Source: Tropicimonas sediminicola (lineage in GTDB: Bacteria; Pseudomonadota; Alphaproteobacteria; Rhodobacterales; Rhodobacteraceae). From it: a stretch of 64,000 nt of DNA. Location of the stretch: the NCBI RefSeq assembly GCF_900188335.1, contig NZ_FZOY01000004.1, positions 310,001 through 374,000 on the forward strand, read 5' to 3'. Position 1 is the first letter of the stretch. Every line of letters begins with the position of its first letter. This document shows, piece after piece, positions 42,813-52,966 of the stretch. A model generated the notes under the pieces. It saw nothing but the letters and a program-made list of their open reading frames with translations. It had not been told where the DNA came from and did no database searches. The position numbers and the translations under genes were made by a program.

Positions 42813-44351
42813 ATGAAACGGCCCGCACTCCGCTTACGCCAGATCCGGCGGCGGCTGAACCACGCCTTTATCCGCCCACAAACGCTCGCCTTCGTCCCGG
42901 CGCTGATGTTCGGCGGCTACTGGTTCGGCGGAGAGGGCGTCTTGATGATCACCGCGGTGACCTTTCCCATGGTGCTCATGCTGGGCGGGCTGTTCGAGGG
43001 GGACCGCAATTTCGAGCGTCTGGACGGGCTGACCGGACTCGCCAACCGCACGCACCTGCTCGACACGCTGCAGGATTTCCTGTCGCACTACGAGGGACAG
43101 GGGCAATCGACCATCGCCTTCGTGATCCAGCTCGACGAGTTCGCCGAGGTGGCGGAGGCGCTCGGGAGCGCCGGCACTGAAGAAGTGCTCCGCCGCACCG
43201 CGGACCGGATCCACGGCGCCATTCGCCCCGGCGACGTGGCAGCCCGGCTGGTCGAACACCGCTTCGGCCTTGCGCTCGGCCCGGTGCGGCAGGCGAACAT
43301 GGAGGTTGGCCTTCGGGTCTGCGAGCGCATCCAGACGGCGATCGCCGAACCGATCAGTCTCGACGCGACGACCGTGCACGTTTCCGCCTCCATCGGCTTC
43401 TGCCTCGCGCGCCGGGCACCACAACGGGACGCAGAGGCGATGCTCGAAGCCGCCGAGATCGCGATGGACGCGGCCCGCCGCGCCGGCCGCTCTCAGATCA
43501 GGGCCTATTCCCGCGAGATGAGCGCAGCGATCGAAAACAGGCACTCCCTGTCGGAAGAGATCGCGCGCGCCTTCGACGAAGGCGAGATCCGTCCCTGGTT
43601 TCAACCACAAATCTCCACGGACACCGGCCTCGTGTCCGGCTTCGAGGCGCTGGCCCGCTGGGACCATCCCACGCGCGGCACCCTGCTGCCGGCGGATTTC
43701 CTCGAGGCGGCGGAAAGCGCCGGGCTCCTCGAGCGCCTCGGCGAGGTGATGCTTTTCAGCAGCCTGACCGCGCTGCGCATGTGGGACAAGGCGGGGTACC
43801 GGGTGCCGCGCGTGGCGCTCAACTTCACGGCCGCCGAGCTGCGCAACCCGCGCCTCGTGGACAAGATGAAGTGGGAGCTCGACCGGTTCGACCTGACCCC
43901 GGACCGGCTCAATGTCGAGGTGCTCGAAACCGTGGTCGCGGACAGCTCGAACGACACGATCACCGCCAACATCGCGGCGCTTGCAACCCTGGGCTGCCAG
44001 ATCGACCTCGACGATTTCGGCACCGGCCATGCCTCGATCAGCAATATCCGGCGTTTCGCCGTGAACCGTATCAAGATCGACCGCTCCTTCGTCGCCCGCG
44101 TGGACGGAGACCAGAGCCAGCAAAAGATGATCGCCGCGATCCTGTCTCTGGCCGATCAACTCGACCTGGACACGCTGGCCGAAGGGGTCGAGACCGTTGG
44201 CGAACACGCCATGATGGCGCAACTGGGCTGCGGCCATGTCCAGGGCTTCGGCGTCGCATTGCCGATGCCCTTCGAGGAAACCATGGGCTGGATGGACCGG
44301 CACCTCGCGAAGCTCGGCCACACTCCGCAGATCGGACGCCCGACGAGCTGA
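42813..44351 (+). CDS. membrane GGDEF-EAL protein with degenerate GGDEF, probable c-di-GMP phosphodiesterase
   Basis: A 512-residue protein. Two hydrophobic segments lie near residues 25-65 (TLAFVPALMFGGYWFGG and VLMITAVTFPMVLMLGG). The GGDEF domain starts DGLTGLANRTHLLDTL but the signature is replaced by VEHRFGLAL, so it cannot be a normal cyclase and may only bind GTP. The EAL domain is intact, with FEALARW, ALNFTAAEL, VEVLETVV, DLDDFGTGHAS, NRIKIDRSF and TLAEGVETV. It should hydrolyse c-di-GMP to pGpG at the inner membrane. It is 93 bases downstream of ttcA and upstream of yidC. Confidence 0.9.
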   Translation: MKRPALRLRQIRRRLNHAFIRPQTLAFVPALMFGGYWFGGEGVLMITAVTFPMVLMLGGLFEGDRNFERLDGLTGLANRTHLLDTLQDFLSHYEGQGQSTIAFVIQLDEFAEVAEALGSAGTEEVLRRTADRIHGAIRPGDVAARLVEHRFGLALGPVRQANMEVGLRVCERIQTAIAEPISLDATTVHVSASIGFCLARRAPQRDAEAMLEAAEIAMDAARRAGRSQIRAYSREMSAAIENRHSLSEEIARAFDEGEIRPWFQPQISTDTGLVSGFEALARWDHPTRGTLLPADFLEAAESAGLLERLGEVMLFSSLTALRMWDKAGYRVPRVALNFTAAELRNPRLVDKMKWELDRFDLTPDRLNVEVLETVVADSSNDTITANIAALATLGCQIDLDDFGTGHASISNIRRFAVNRIKIDRSFVARVDGDQSQQKMIAAILSLADQLDLDTLAEGVETVGEHAMMAQLGCGHVQGFGVALPMPFEETMGWMDRHLAKLGHTPQIGRPTS

Positions 44352-44501
44352 TCCGGCCGATCGGGGTGCAACTGCCGCACCGTCGCCGGATGGTCGCAGC
44401 CCCGCGCGGGCTTGAAAAACGGGATTCTGCTTGACGTTTCGGCCCGCGCCGGATTGAACCGGCGCCAACCCCGGATACCAAAGGACGTCGGTGATCCCCT
44501 G

Positions 44502-46319
44502 ATGGACGATCAGAACAAGAACCTCATTCTCGCCACCGCGCTCAGCTTTCTCGTGATCCTGGTCTGGTTCGTGCTGTTTCCACCACCGGAACCGAGCGTG
44601 ACCGAGACTCCGCCCGCGGCGACCGAGACGATCGGCCAGACCGATGCAAACGGCGCCCCGATCGCCTCCGTTCCGCAGGCCGCCGATCCCGGCGCGACCA
44701 CGGCGACGACCGAGGTCGCCCCTGCCGCCGACGCCCCGCGCCTGAACGTCGAGACCCCGCGCCTGACCGGTACGATCTCGCTCGCAGGCGGTCGGATCGA
44801 CGACCTTCTGCTGAACGACTACCGCGAGACGCTGGACACCAACTCGCCCAACGTCCGTCTGCTGGAGCCGGTCGGGGACCCGCTCTCCTACTACGCGCTC
44901 TTCGGCTGGGCCCCCGGCGGCGGGCTGACGCCGGCCGACGTGCCCGGCACCGACACGGTCTGGACCGTCGAGAGTGGCGAAACGCTGACGCCTGAGAACC
45001 CGGTTTCGCTGCGGTGGGACAGCCCTTCGGGCCTGATCTTCCGCCGCGAGCTGTCGATCGATGACGATTACATGTTCACGGTCGCCCAGACCGTCGAGAA
45101 CCCGACCGAAGCAGCCGTTCGGGCCGCGCCCTACGGCATCATCGCGCGGCACGGCCTGCCCGAGACCAGCCGATTCTTCATTCTGCACGAGGGGGTCGTC
45201 TCGATGGCGAACGGCTCGCTCACCGAGATGGACTACGGTGATTTCGAGGACTTCGCGGTCGATCCGGCCATGGGCGCGCAGGCCGAAACGATCGAAGACG
45301 TGACCGAAGGCTGGATCGGCTTCACCGACAAGTACTGGATGACCACGCTGATCCCCAACAACGGGGAGCCCTTCAAGCAGGTCATGCTGTTCCAGCCGCA
45401 GTCGCAGATCTACCAGACCCAGACGATCTATCCGACGGTCGAGATCGGCCCCGGCCAGACGGTGGAGCATTCCTCCCGGCTCTTCGCCGGCGCCAAGGAA
45501 TGGGAGGCGATCCGCGACTATCAGAACGAGGGCGGCGTCTACCGCTTCATCGATTCCATCGACTGGGGATGGTTCTTCTTCCTGACCAAGCCGATCTTCC
45601 AGGTCCTGCACTTCCTGAACGCCATGATCGGCAACATGGGCTGGTCGATCATCGCCCTGACCGTCATCATCAAGGCGCTGCTCTTCCCGCTGGCGTACAA
45701 GTCGTACTCCTCGATGGCCAAGATGAAAGAGCTTCAGCCGGAGATGGAGAAGCTCAAGGAGAAGGCCGGCGACGACCGGATGCAGCTCCAGAAGGACATG
45801 ATGGAGCTCTACAAGAAGGAAAAGGTGAACCCGGCTTCCGGCTGTCTGCCGATCCTGCTGCAGATCCCGATCTTCTTCTCGCTCTACAAGGTGATCTTCG
45901 TCACCATCGAACTGCGCCACGCGCCCTGGCTCGGCTGGATCCGCGACCTCTCGGCGCCGGACCCGTCGTCGATCCTGAACCTGTTCGGCCTGCTCCCCTG
46001 GGGCGTTCCGGATCTCGGTGCGCTGCAGATCATCTCGCTCGGCATCCTGCCGATCCTGCTCGGCATCTCGATGTGGATGCAGCAGAAGCTGAACCCGGCG
46101 CCCACCGATCCGACGCAGCAGATGATCTTTGCCTGGATGCCGTGGATCTTCATGTTCATGCTTGGCAGCTTCGCCAGCGGGCTGGTGCTCTACTGGATCA
46201 CCAACAACACCATCACGTTCATCCAGCAGTACCTGATCATGCGCTCGCACGGCTACAAGCCGGATATTTTCGGCAACATCACGTCGAGCTTCAGACGCAA
46301 GAAACCAGACGCCGAGTGA
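44502..46319 (+). CDS. yidC: membrane protein insertase YidC
   Basis: A 605-residue protein of normal Gram-negative length. The N-terminal anchor is NLILATALSFLVILVWFVLF, followed by a long periplasmic beta domain (about 60-340) with a Pro/Thr/Ala-rich linker, then the five-helix core with GNMGWSIIALTVIIKALLFP, KMKELQPEMEKLKEKAGDD and a C-terminal helix ending VLYWITNNTITFIQQY. YidC inserts and folds inner-membrane proteins with or without SecYEG. The ATG 44502 begins MDDQNKNLI. The stop overlaps the MOSC gene start. Confidence 0.96.
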   Translation: MDDQNKNLILATALSFLVILVWFVLFPPPEPSVTETPPAATETIGQTDANGAPIASVPQAADPGATTATTEVAPAADAPRLNVETPRLTGTISLAGGRIDDLLLNDYRETLDTNSPNVRLLEPVGDPLSYYALFGWAPGGGLTPADVPGTDTVWTVESGETLTPENPVSLRWDSPSGLIFRRELSIDDDYMFTVAQTVENPTEAAVRAAPYGIIARHGLPETSRFFILHEGVVSMANGSLTEMDYGDFEDFAVDPAMGAQAETIEDVTEGWIGFTDKYWMTTLIPNNGEPFKQVMLFQPQSQIYQTQTIYPTVEIGPGQTVEHSSRLFAGAKEWEAIRDYQNEGGVYRFIDSIDWGWFFFLTKPIFQVLHFLNAMIGNMGWSIIALTVIIKALLFPLAYKSYSSMAKMKELQPEMEKLKEKAGDDRMQLQKDMMELYKKEKVNPASGCLPILLQIPIFFSLYKVIFVTIELRHAPWLGWIRDLSAPDPSSILNLFGLLPWGVPDLGALQIISLGILPILLGISMWMQQKLNPAPTDPTQQMIFAWMPWIFMFMLGSFASGLVLYWITNNTITFIQQYLIMRSHGYKPDIFGNITSSFRRKKPDAE

Positions 46320-47077
46320 CCGGCCGACTTGCGCATATCGTTCGCCATCCGATCAAGTCGCTCGGATGGGAGGAATTGCCGGCGGTCGAGCTGACCGCCG
46401 GCAAAGTGCTGCCCTACGATCGCCACTGGGCTCTGGCGCACGAGGCTGCGGCCTTCGAGGGCAACCCCGAAGGCTGGTATGCCAAGCGCAACTTCGTGCG
46501 CGGCGTGGCCTCGGCCCCGCTGATGGCGATCCGGGCGAACCTGTCGCCCGACGCCAGCCGCGTGACGCTGACCCACCCGGAGCGCCCGGCGCTCGAGATC
46601 GTTCCGGATGGCGGCGCAGCCTCGGCCGCTCTGACCGACTGGGTCGCGCCGCTATGGCCCGCCAACCGGCCCGAACCGGCACGCCTCGTCACTGCCGGCG
46701 CGCAGGCCATGACCGATGCACCGGACCCGTTCGTCTCGGTGCTGAGCCTCGCCTCGCTGCGCGACCTCGGGCAACGCATGGACAAGGATCTTTCGATCCA
46801 CCGTTTCCGCGGCAACCTATGGTTCGACGGCCTCCCCGCCTGGGAAGAAGCCGACTGGGCCGGGCGCGAACTCGCCATCGGCGCGACCCGGCTCCGCGTT
46901 GTCGAACCGATCACCCGCTGCAACGCCACCCGCGCCAATCCCGACACCGGCCGAGACGACGGCGACACCCTCGCGGCGCTGGAAGCCGCCTTCGGCCACC
47001 GGGACTTCGGCGTCTTCGCCACCGTCATCGAAGGCGGGCCGATCCGCATCGGCGACCCAGTGGAGCCCTGCCCATGA
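46316..47077 (+). CDS. MOSC domain protein (molybdenum cofactor sulfurase C-terminal-like)
   Basis: A 253-residue protein. An N-terminal MOSC_N-like beta part has IVRHPIKSLGWEELPAVEL and the MOSC domain carries SIHRFRGNLWFDGLPAWEE and VEPITRCNATRANPDTG with the conserved Cys. MOSC proteins move sulfur or handle Moco, as in YcbX and YiiM. The start is GTG 46316, overlapping the yidC stop as GTGA; the ATG alternatives are far inside. It is translated between yidC and engB, an order common in Rhodobacteraceae, though the functional link is unclear. Confidence 0.9.
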   Translation: MTGRLAHIVRHPIKSLGWEELPAVELTAGKVLPYDRHWALAHEAAAFEGNPEGWYAKRNFVRGVASAPLMAIRANLSPDASRVTLTHPERPALEIVPDGGAASAALTDWVAPLWPANRPEPARLVTAGAQAMTDAPDPFVSVLSLASLRDLGQRMDKDLSIHRFRGNLWFDGLPAWEEADWAGRELAIGATRLRVVEPITRCNATRANPDTGRDDGDTLAALEAAFGHRDFGVFATVIEGGPIRIGDPVEPCP

Positions 47078-47727
47078 GTGCCCTGCCCTTTCCGCTCGCC
47101 CCGACCCCGGACGACGCCACGATGGAGCGTGGCCGCAAGCTCTTTGCCGGCCGGACCGAATTCCTCAAGGGCGTGGTCGCGATGTCCGGCCTGCCGTCGG
47201 CTGACCGGATCGAGGTCTGCTTCGCCGGGCGTTCGAACGTCGGCAAGTCGACGCTGATCAATGCGCTGACCGGGCACAAGGCGCTGGCCCGCGCCTCCAA
47301 CACGCCGGGCCGGACGCAGGAGATCAACTTCTTCACCCTGCAGGACAGCCATTACCTCGTCGACCTGCCCGGCTATGGCTTTGCCAAGGCCCCTGTCGCC
47401 GTGGTCGAGAAATGGCAGAAACTGCTCAAGGCCTACCTGTCCGGTCGCGCCACCCTGCGCCGCGCCTTCGTGCTGATCGACGCCCGCCATGGCGTCAAAT
47501 CGGTCGACGAGGAGATCCTGACGCTGCTCGACAAGGCCGCCGTGCCCTTCCAGGTGGTGATGACCAAGGTCGACAAGGTAAAGGCGGCCGAGCTCGACAA
47601 GGTACTGGCCCAGGTCCGCGGCAAGCTGCAGCCGCACCCGGCCGCCTACCCCGAGCTGCTCGTCACCTCCTCCGACAAGGGCGAGGGGATCGAGACCCTG
47701 CGCGCCACTATCGCCGGCCTCGACTGA
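47074..47727 (+). CDS. engB: ribosome biogenesis GTP-binding protein EngB/YihA
   Basis: A 217-residue GTPase. G1 is [17 protein letters not shown]2 is [12 protein letters not shown]3 is [11 protein letters not shown]4 is VVMTKVDKV and G5 is VTSSDKGEG. EngB acts in large-subunit assembly and is usually essential. The start overlaps the MOSC stop as ATGA. Confidence 0.95.
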   Translation: MSALPFPLAPTPDDATMERGRKLFAGRTEFLKGVVAMSGLPSADRIEVCFAGRSNVGKSTLINALTGHKALARASNTPGRTQEINFFTLQDSHYLVDLPGYGFAKAPVAVVEKWQKLLKAYLSGRATLRRAFVLIDARHGVKSVDEEILTLLDKAAVPFQVVMTKVDKVKAAELDKVLAQVRGKLQPHPAAYPELLVTSSDKGEGIETLRATIAGLD

Positions 47728-47778
47728 ACCAGGCGCGCCGCTCCGCTTCTTCTCTCCAGAAAACCCCGCCGGAGGCGC

Positions 47779-47798
47779 GATCTTTCGGACGAAAGATC
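47779..47798. repeat. short perfect palindrome between engB and the SDR gene
   Basis: GATCTTTCG-GA-CGAAAGATC is a perfect 9-bp inverted repeat with a 2-base centre in the 109-base gap between convergent genes. It lacks a T-run but has the position of a bidirectional terminator. A GC-rich stretch on both sides suggests it may be part of a dispersed palindromic element. Confidence 0.45.
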
Positions 47799-47836
47799 GT
47801 CCGCCGCGCAGCGGCGCCCCTGCTGCCGGTCCGCCT

Positions 47837-48577
47837 TCAGACGTGCTGCCCGCCGTTCACCTCGATCTCGGTACCGGTCACGTAGCTCGATGGCTCCGTG
47901 CAGAGGAAATAGATCACATCCGCGACTTCCGAGGGCTGGCCGAGACGCCGCAGTGGCAGCCCGTTCACGATCCTCTCGGTGCCCGGGCTCAGGATCGAGG
48001 TCTCGATCTCGCCGGGAGCGATCGCGTTGACCCGCACGCCATGCGGCCCGAAATCATGCGCCATCTCGCGGGTGAGCGCCTTGAGCGCCGCCTTGGAGGT
48101 CGCATAGGCCGCGCCGGCAAAGGGATGCACGCGCGAGCCGGCGATGGAGGTGACATTGACCACCGCTCCCTTCGCGGCGGTCAGTTCCTCGATCAGGCCG
48201 CGCGCCAGCACGACGGACGCGAAGAAGTTGACGTGGAACACCCGCCCCCAATCCAGAAGATCGGTGTCGATCGTGTTCAGACGTTCGCCGTTCGGACCCT
48301 TCGGCGAGATCCCGGCATTGTTGACCAGCGCGTCCAGCCGTCCGCCGATCTTCTCCTGGATCACGCCCACGGCGTTGATCGTGTCGGCAGGGTCCGACAG
48401 GTCGATCTGGACATGGTTCTCCTCGCCACCGGGCCAGGGACAGGCGGGGGAGAAGGGCTGACGGGAGCAGGTGATCACCCGCCACCCCTCGGCGCTGAAC
48501 TTGCGCACGGTGGCGTGGCCGATCCCGCGGCTCGCCCCGGTCAGCAGCAATGTCTTCTGTCGGTTCTCGTCGGCCAT
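47837..48577 (-). CDS. short-chain dehydrogenase/reductase
   Basis: A 246-residue classical SDR. The cofactor motif is [26 protein letters not shown] follows, the catalytic Ser is in [13 protein letters not shown], Tyr and Lys in [13 protein letters not shown], and the family end is [15 protein letters not shown]. The start ATG 48577 follows GGGAGCACAGC. It is alone on its strand, convergent with engB and divergent from argB. The substrate is not indicated; FabG-like ketoacyl reductases and sugar-alcohol dehydrogenases are both possible. Confidence 0.88.
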   Translation of the reverse strand: MADENRQKTLLLTGASRGIGHATVRKFSAEGWRVITCSRQPFSPACPWPGGEENHVQIDLSDPADTINAVGVIQEKIGGRLDALVNNAGISPKGPNGERLNTIDTDLLDWGRVFHVNFFASVVLARGLIEELTAAKGAVVNVTSIAGSRVHPFAGAAYATSKAALKALTREMAHDFGPHGVRVNAIAPGEIETSILSPGTERIVNGLPLRRLGQPSEVADVIYFLCTEPSSYVTGTEIEVNGGQHV

Positions 48578-48674
48578 GCTGTGCTCCCGCGTTCTGGCCC
48601 AAGCCATACGCAAAGCGGCGGCAAACACAATCGCCCTTGGCACGCGGTCGGTCAGGCCCTAACACGGGAGACCA

Positions 48675-48698
48675 ATGCATCACCGAGCCGACAGATGA
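48675..48698 (+). CDS. possible 7-codon upstream ORF overlapping the argB start
   Basis: ATG-CAT-CAC-CGA-GCC-GAC-AGA-TGA encodes MHHRADR and its stop overlaps the argB ATG as ATGA. It has its own GGGAG site 4 bases before the ATG, whereas the first argB ATG has none. It could be a leader that couples ribosomes onto argB, or chance. Confidence 0.3.
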   Translation: MHHRADR

Positions 48699-49582
48699 AG
48701 AAACAGGTCATGAACCGCGACTGGATTGCCACCGCCCGGACCCTCTCCGAGGCCCTCCCCTACCTCCAGCGCTACAGCGGCGCCACCGTTGTCATCAAGT
48801 TTGGCGGCCACGCGATGGGCGACGCCGAGCAGATGGCGCAGTTTGCCCGCGACATCGTGCTGATGAACCAGGTCGGCGTGCACCCGGTCGTCGTCCATGG
48901 CGGCGGGCCGATGATCAACGAGCTGCTGGCCAAGCTCGACATCAAGAGCGAGTTCGTGAAGGGCAAGCGGGTGACCGACGCCGCCACCATGGAAGTGGTG
49001 GAGATGGTGCTCTCCGGCCTCGTCAACAAGCGCATCGTCCAGGCGATCAACCAGGAGGGCGGCCGCGCCGTGGGCATCTCCGGCAAGGACGCCAACATGA
49101 TGGTCTGCGACCCGGTCGATCCGGCGCTCGGGCTGGTCGGCCAGCCGGTGGAGGTCTCGCCCGACCTCATCCACCAGATGCATGCGCACAAGATCATCCC
49201 CGTGGTCGCCCCGCTCGGCGCCGGCCGCGACGGCGAGACCTTCAACGTCAACGGCGACACCGCCGCCGGCGCCATCGCCGCCGCGCTCAAGGCCGACCGC
49301 CTGCTGCTGCTCACCGATGTCGAGGGCGTGAAGGACGCCAGCGGTTCCGTGGTCACACAGCTCAGCCCAGACCAGGTGCGCGAGCTGACCGCCAGCGGAG
49401 TCATCGCCGGCGGCATGATCCCCAAGACCGAGACGGCGCTCGATGCGATTGCCGGCGGGGTGCGGGCCGTTGTGATCCTCGACGGCCGGGCGCCAAATGC
49501 CTGCCTGCTGGAACTGTTCACCGACCACGGCGCCGGTTCGCTGATCCGGGTGCCGTTCGAGCAGGAACCGCGCAAGATGTGA
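48695..49582 (+). CDS. argB: acetylglutamate kinase
   Basis: A 295-residue amino acid kinase. The nucleotide loop is [12 protein letters not shown], the substrate part [16 protein letters not shown], then [27 protein letters not shown] and LTDVEGV, with [12 protein letters not shown] near the end. It phosphorylates N-acetylglutamate, the second step of arginine synthesis, and in many proteobacteria is feedback-regulated by arginine and PII. The long N-terminal helix ([18 protein letters not shown]) fits arginine-sensitive hexameric forms. ATG 48695 overlaps a 7-codon upstream frame; ATG 48710 behind GAAACAGGTC is an alternative. Confidence 0.95.
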   Translation: MKKQVMNRDWIATARTLSEALPYLQRYSGATVVIKFGGHAMGDAEQMAQFARDIVLMNQVGVHPVVVHGGGPMINELLAKLDIKSEFVKGKRVTDAATMEVVEMVLSGLVNKRIVQAINQEGGRAVGISGKDANMMVCDPVDPALGLVGQPVEVSPDLIHQMHAHKIIPVVAPLGAGRDGETFNVNGDTAAGAIAAALKADRLLLLTDVEGVKDASGSVVTQLSPDQVRELTASGVIAGGMIPKTETALDAIAGGVRAVVILDGRAPNACLLELFTDHGAGSLIRVPFEQEPRKM

Positions 49583-49626
49583 AAAGGGCTTCGCATCGGC
49601 GAAACCTGTCCTATGATCGGGCCGTC

Positions 49627-50310
49627 ATGTGCACCGCTCCCCAGTCAGCCGGACCGGATTTCGAGTCGCTGGAGCACGAGGCGGGGAGCCTGTCTCTCTC
49701 GATCCTCGGCGGGCTCCACGTCGCGCCGTCGGACGAGGGCATACCGGAGGGCGTGCGCACCCTGCTGCTGCTCGGCCCGGCCGAGCCCGGCTTCTGGCCC
49801 AGCGTGACCGCCGACCCCGAGTTTTCCGACGCCGCTCCCGACCCGCTGGATCGCTGGTCGCGGCGGGTGATCGGGGACTGGGCGGCGCGGATCGGCGCAG
49901 AGGCGCTCTTTCCTTTCGGTGGCCCGCCCTTCCTGCCGTTTCTCAACTGGCTCACCCGGACCGGGCGCGCCTGGACCTCGCCTGTGGGGCTGGTCGTGCA
50001 TGCCGAGGCGGGGCTTTTCCTCTCGGTCCGCGGCGCGCTCGGCCTGCGGGAGAATATCGCGCTTCCCGCCCCCCTGGAACGCCCCTGCGAGAGCTGCGAC
50101 GCCCGCCCGTGCCTGACTGCCTGCCCGGTCTCCGCGCTCGGCGCTGGCGGCTATGACACCGGCAATTGCCACGATTACATCGACACCGCAGACGCCGACT
50201 GCATGGACCTGGGATGCGCCGTTCGGCGCGCCTGCCCGGTCAGCCAGGGCTATCCGCGCCTGCCCGCTCAATCCGCGTTTCACATGCGCGCTTTTCACGG
50301 ATCCTCATGA
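49627..50310 (+). CDS. 4Fe-4S ferredoxin-type protein
   Basis: A 227-residue protein. A 155-residue N-terminal part without clear motif precedes a ferredoxin-like tail with CESCDARPCLTACPVSALG and, further on, DCMDLGCAVRRACPVSQGY, giving eight or more Cys as in 2[4Fe-4S] proteins. The Cys arrangement and the final segment recall the ferredoxin end of epoxyqueuosine reductases, but the corrinoid-binding part of that enzyme is not visible. It starts at ATG 49627 and ends in an ATGA overlap with the sixA-like gene. Its redox partner is unknown. Confidence 0.75.
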   Translation: MCTAPQSAGPDFESLEHEAGSLSLSILGGLHVAPSDEGIPEGVRTLLLLGPAEPGFWPSVTADPEFSDAAPDPLDRWSRRVIGDWAARIGAEALFPFGGPPFLPFLNWLTRTGRAWTSPVGLVVHAEAGLFLSVRGALGLRENIALPAPLERPCESCDARPCLTACPVSALGAGGYDTGNCHDYIDTADADCMDLGCAVRRACPVSQGYPRLPAQSAFHMRAFHGSS

Positions 50311-50807
50311 GACACCTGATTCTTCTCCGCCACGTGAAATCCAGTTGGGTGAACCCCGACGTCGACGATTTCGACCGCCCGCTCAACAAGCGCGGCAAAC
50401 GCAGTGCCAAGGCGCTCGGCAAGTGGCTGCGCGACAGCGCATTGAAGCCGGACGAGGTCCTGTGCTCCTCCGCCCGGCGCGCCCGCGAGACCTTCGAAGG
50501 GTTGAAGCTCTCCGTCGGGGCGGACCTCCGGGAGGATCTCTATCACGCCGAGCCCGAGGTGATGCTCGAGGTGCTGCGCAAGGCCGGCGGAAAATCCGTC
50601 CTGATGATCGGCCACAACCCCGGCATCGCGGCCTTTGCCCAGATGCTGACCGAGACCCCGCCGGAGCATCCACGCTTCTCCGATTACCCGACCGGGGCGC
50701 TCCTGGTGCTCGATTTCGACATCAAGACCTGGTCGAAGGCCGGCCCCGGCAAAGGCAAGGTGCGGAGTTTTCTCACGCCGCACGATCTCGTTCCGGCCGA
50801 AGAGTAG
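50307..50807 (+). CDS. sixA: phosphohistidine phosphatase SixA-like protein
   Basis: A 166-residue histidine phosphatase. The catalytic RHG-type motif is LILLRHVKSSW at the N-terminus, with the second catalytic His in VLMIGHNPGIAAFA and the conserved Arg in CSSARRARETFE. SixA removes phosphate from phosphohistidine of Hpt domains or phosphotransferase proteins. It is translationally coupled to the ferredoxin-like gene and convergent with bztD. Confidence 0.88.
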   Translation: MRHLILLRHVKSSWVNPDVDDFDRPLNKRGKRSAKALGKWLRDSALKPDEVLCSSARRARETFEGLKLSVGADLREDLYHAEPEVMLEVLRKAGGKSVLMIGHNPGIAAFAQMLTETPPEHPRFSDYPTGALLVLDFDIKTWSKAGPGKGKVRSFLTPHDLVPAEE

Positions 50808-50821
50808 GCCGAAACCGCGAA

Positions 50822-50845
50822 CGCCCCGGCGGTGATGCCGGGGCG
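50822..50845. terminator. bidirectional hairpin between sixA and bztD
   Basis: CGCCCCGGC and GCCGGGGCG form a perfect 9-bp stem with a 6-base loop in the 63-base gap between the two convergent genes. There is no long T-run, so it may need Rho or act only as mRNA end protection. Confidence 0.6.
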
Positions 50846-50870
50846 CTGAACTCTCGCGATACCAATCGCC

Positions 50871-51662
<792 letters not shown>

Positions 51663-51672
51663 GAGCGTTTCC

Positions 51673-52965
51673 TTAGCGATGGCCCGTCTGGAGCTTGCGC
51701 TCCAGGTACATGGAGTACCGGGACATGGAGAAGCAGAAGATGAAGAACATGACGGCGATGAAGCCGTAGATCTCCCAGACAAGGCCGTTCCAGGCCGCGT
51801 CGGCGAGGATCGCGCGCGACAGGCCCAGCGGGTCGAGAAGGCCGATGATCGACACCAGCGTCGTGTCCTTGAACACGCCGATGAAGGTGCTGACGATGCC
51901 GGGGATCGAGATCTTGAGCGCCTGCGGCATAATGATCAGCCGTTGCGCCATCCAGAAGTCGAGCCCGAGCGCGTCGGCCGCCTCGTACTGACCGCGCGGC
52001 AGCGCCGCGAGACCGCCGCGGATCACTTCGGCCATGTAGGCCGAGGCGAAGAGCGTCACCATGATGATGACCCGCAGGATGATGTCGAAATCGGTGCCCG
52101 GCGGCATGAAGATGTTGAGCAGTGTCGAGGCCACGAAGAGCAGCGTGATCAGCGGCACCCCCCGGATGAACTCGATGAAGCCCACCGAGAGCGAGCGGAC
52201 GATCAGCAGGTTGGACTGCCGCCCGAGCGCCAGCAGGATGCCGATCGGCAGCGACAGCGCGATCGCGACCACGCCGATGGTGATCGAGAGCATGTAGCCA
52301 CCGAAGGCGCGGCTCTCGACCGACTGGATTGCCAGCGGCAGAACCGAGGCGATACCGTCGGCCACCGGGCCGGAGAGGAAAATCCACCAGATCACCGGCA
52401 GGACGAAGGCCAGGATCGTCGCCGCGAGGTTGCCGAGCACCGGCGCAAGGTGCCGGGAGGCGAGATAGCCGATGACGAAACCGAGCGCCGCCATGACCGG
52501 GTTCCAGATCGTGCCGCCCCAGAGCAGCCAGGGCATCAGGAACGGGTAGATCGCCGAGAAGTAGAGCATCTTGCGCGGCAGGTGGGTGAAGAGCACCGGC
52601 GCGAGCGCGACGAAGAGCAGTATGAAGTCCAGCACGACCCGCCAGTAGAGTTCCTTGGGGTAGAAGCCGAACATGAACTGCAGCCAGCGTTCGCGGATGA
52701 TGCCCCAGCAGGCCCCGCCATAGCCGAGTTCCGCGATGATCTCGCGGCATTCGGTCAGCGAGGAGGCGTGCCAGGTCGGCGAGACCATCCAGGGCAGCGC
52801 CTGGGCCAGCAGCCAGTAGATGAAGGCCAGCGCCAGCAGCGTGACGACGGAGTTGAAGGCGGAGGAGAACAGGTTCTCCCGCACCCAGCCGATCGCGCCG
52901 GTTGTCGCCGCGGGCGGCTCCTGCTCGGAGAGCATCTCGGAGCGGACGTAATGCGTGTTGCTCAT
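51673..52965 (-). CDS. bztC: glutamate/aspartate ABC transporter permease
   Basis: A 430-residue inner-membrane protein, longer than ordinary amino-acid permeases because of extra N-terminal helices, as in BztC/AapM. The C-terminal half holds the HisM-type domain: [33 protein letters not shown] and [20 protein letters not shown] with the EAA loop, then [14 protein letters not shown]. It starts one base after the bztB stop codon. Confidence 0.94.
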   Translation of the reverse strand: MSNTHYVRSEMLSEQEPPAATTGAIGWVRENLFSSAFNSVVTLLALAFIYWLLAQALPWMVSPTWHASSLTECREIIAELGYGGACWGIIRERWLQFMFGFYPKELYWRVVLDFILLFVALAPVLFTHLPRKMLYFSAIYPFLMPWLLWGGTIWNPVMAALGFVIGYLASRHLAPVLGNLAATILAFVLPVIWWIFLSGPVADGIASVLPLAIQSVESRAFGGYMLSITIGVVAIALSLPIGILLALGRQSNLLIVRSLSVGFIEFIRGVPLITLLFVASTLLNIFMPPGTDFDIILRVIIMVTLFASAYMAEVIRGGLAALPRGQYEAADALGLDFWMAQRLIIMPQALKISIPGIVSTFIGVFKDTTLVSIIGLLDPLGLSRAILADAAWNGLVWEIYGFIAVMFFIFCFSMSRYSMYLERKLQTGHR

Positions 52966-52966
52966 C

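Noticed and set aside
42834-46250. Open frame of 1138 codons on the minus strand across the EAL and yidC genes
   Set aside because: It is the antisense shadow of two clear plus-strand proteins.
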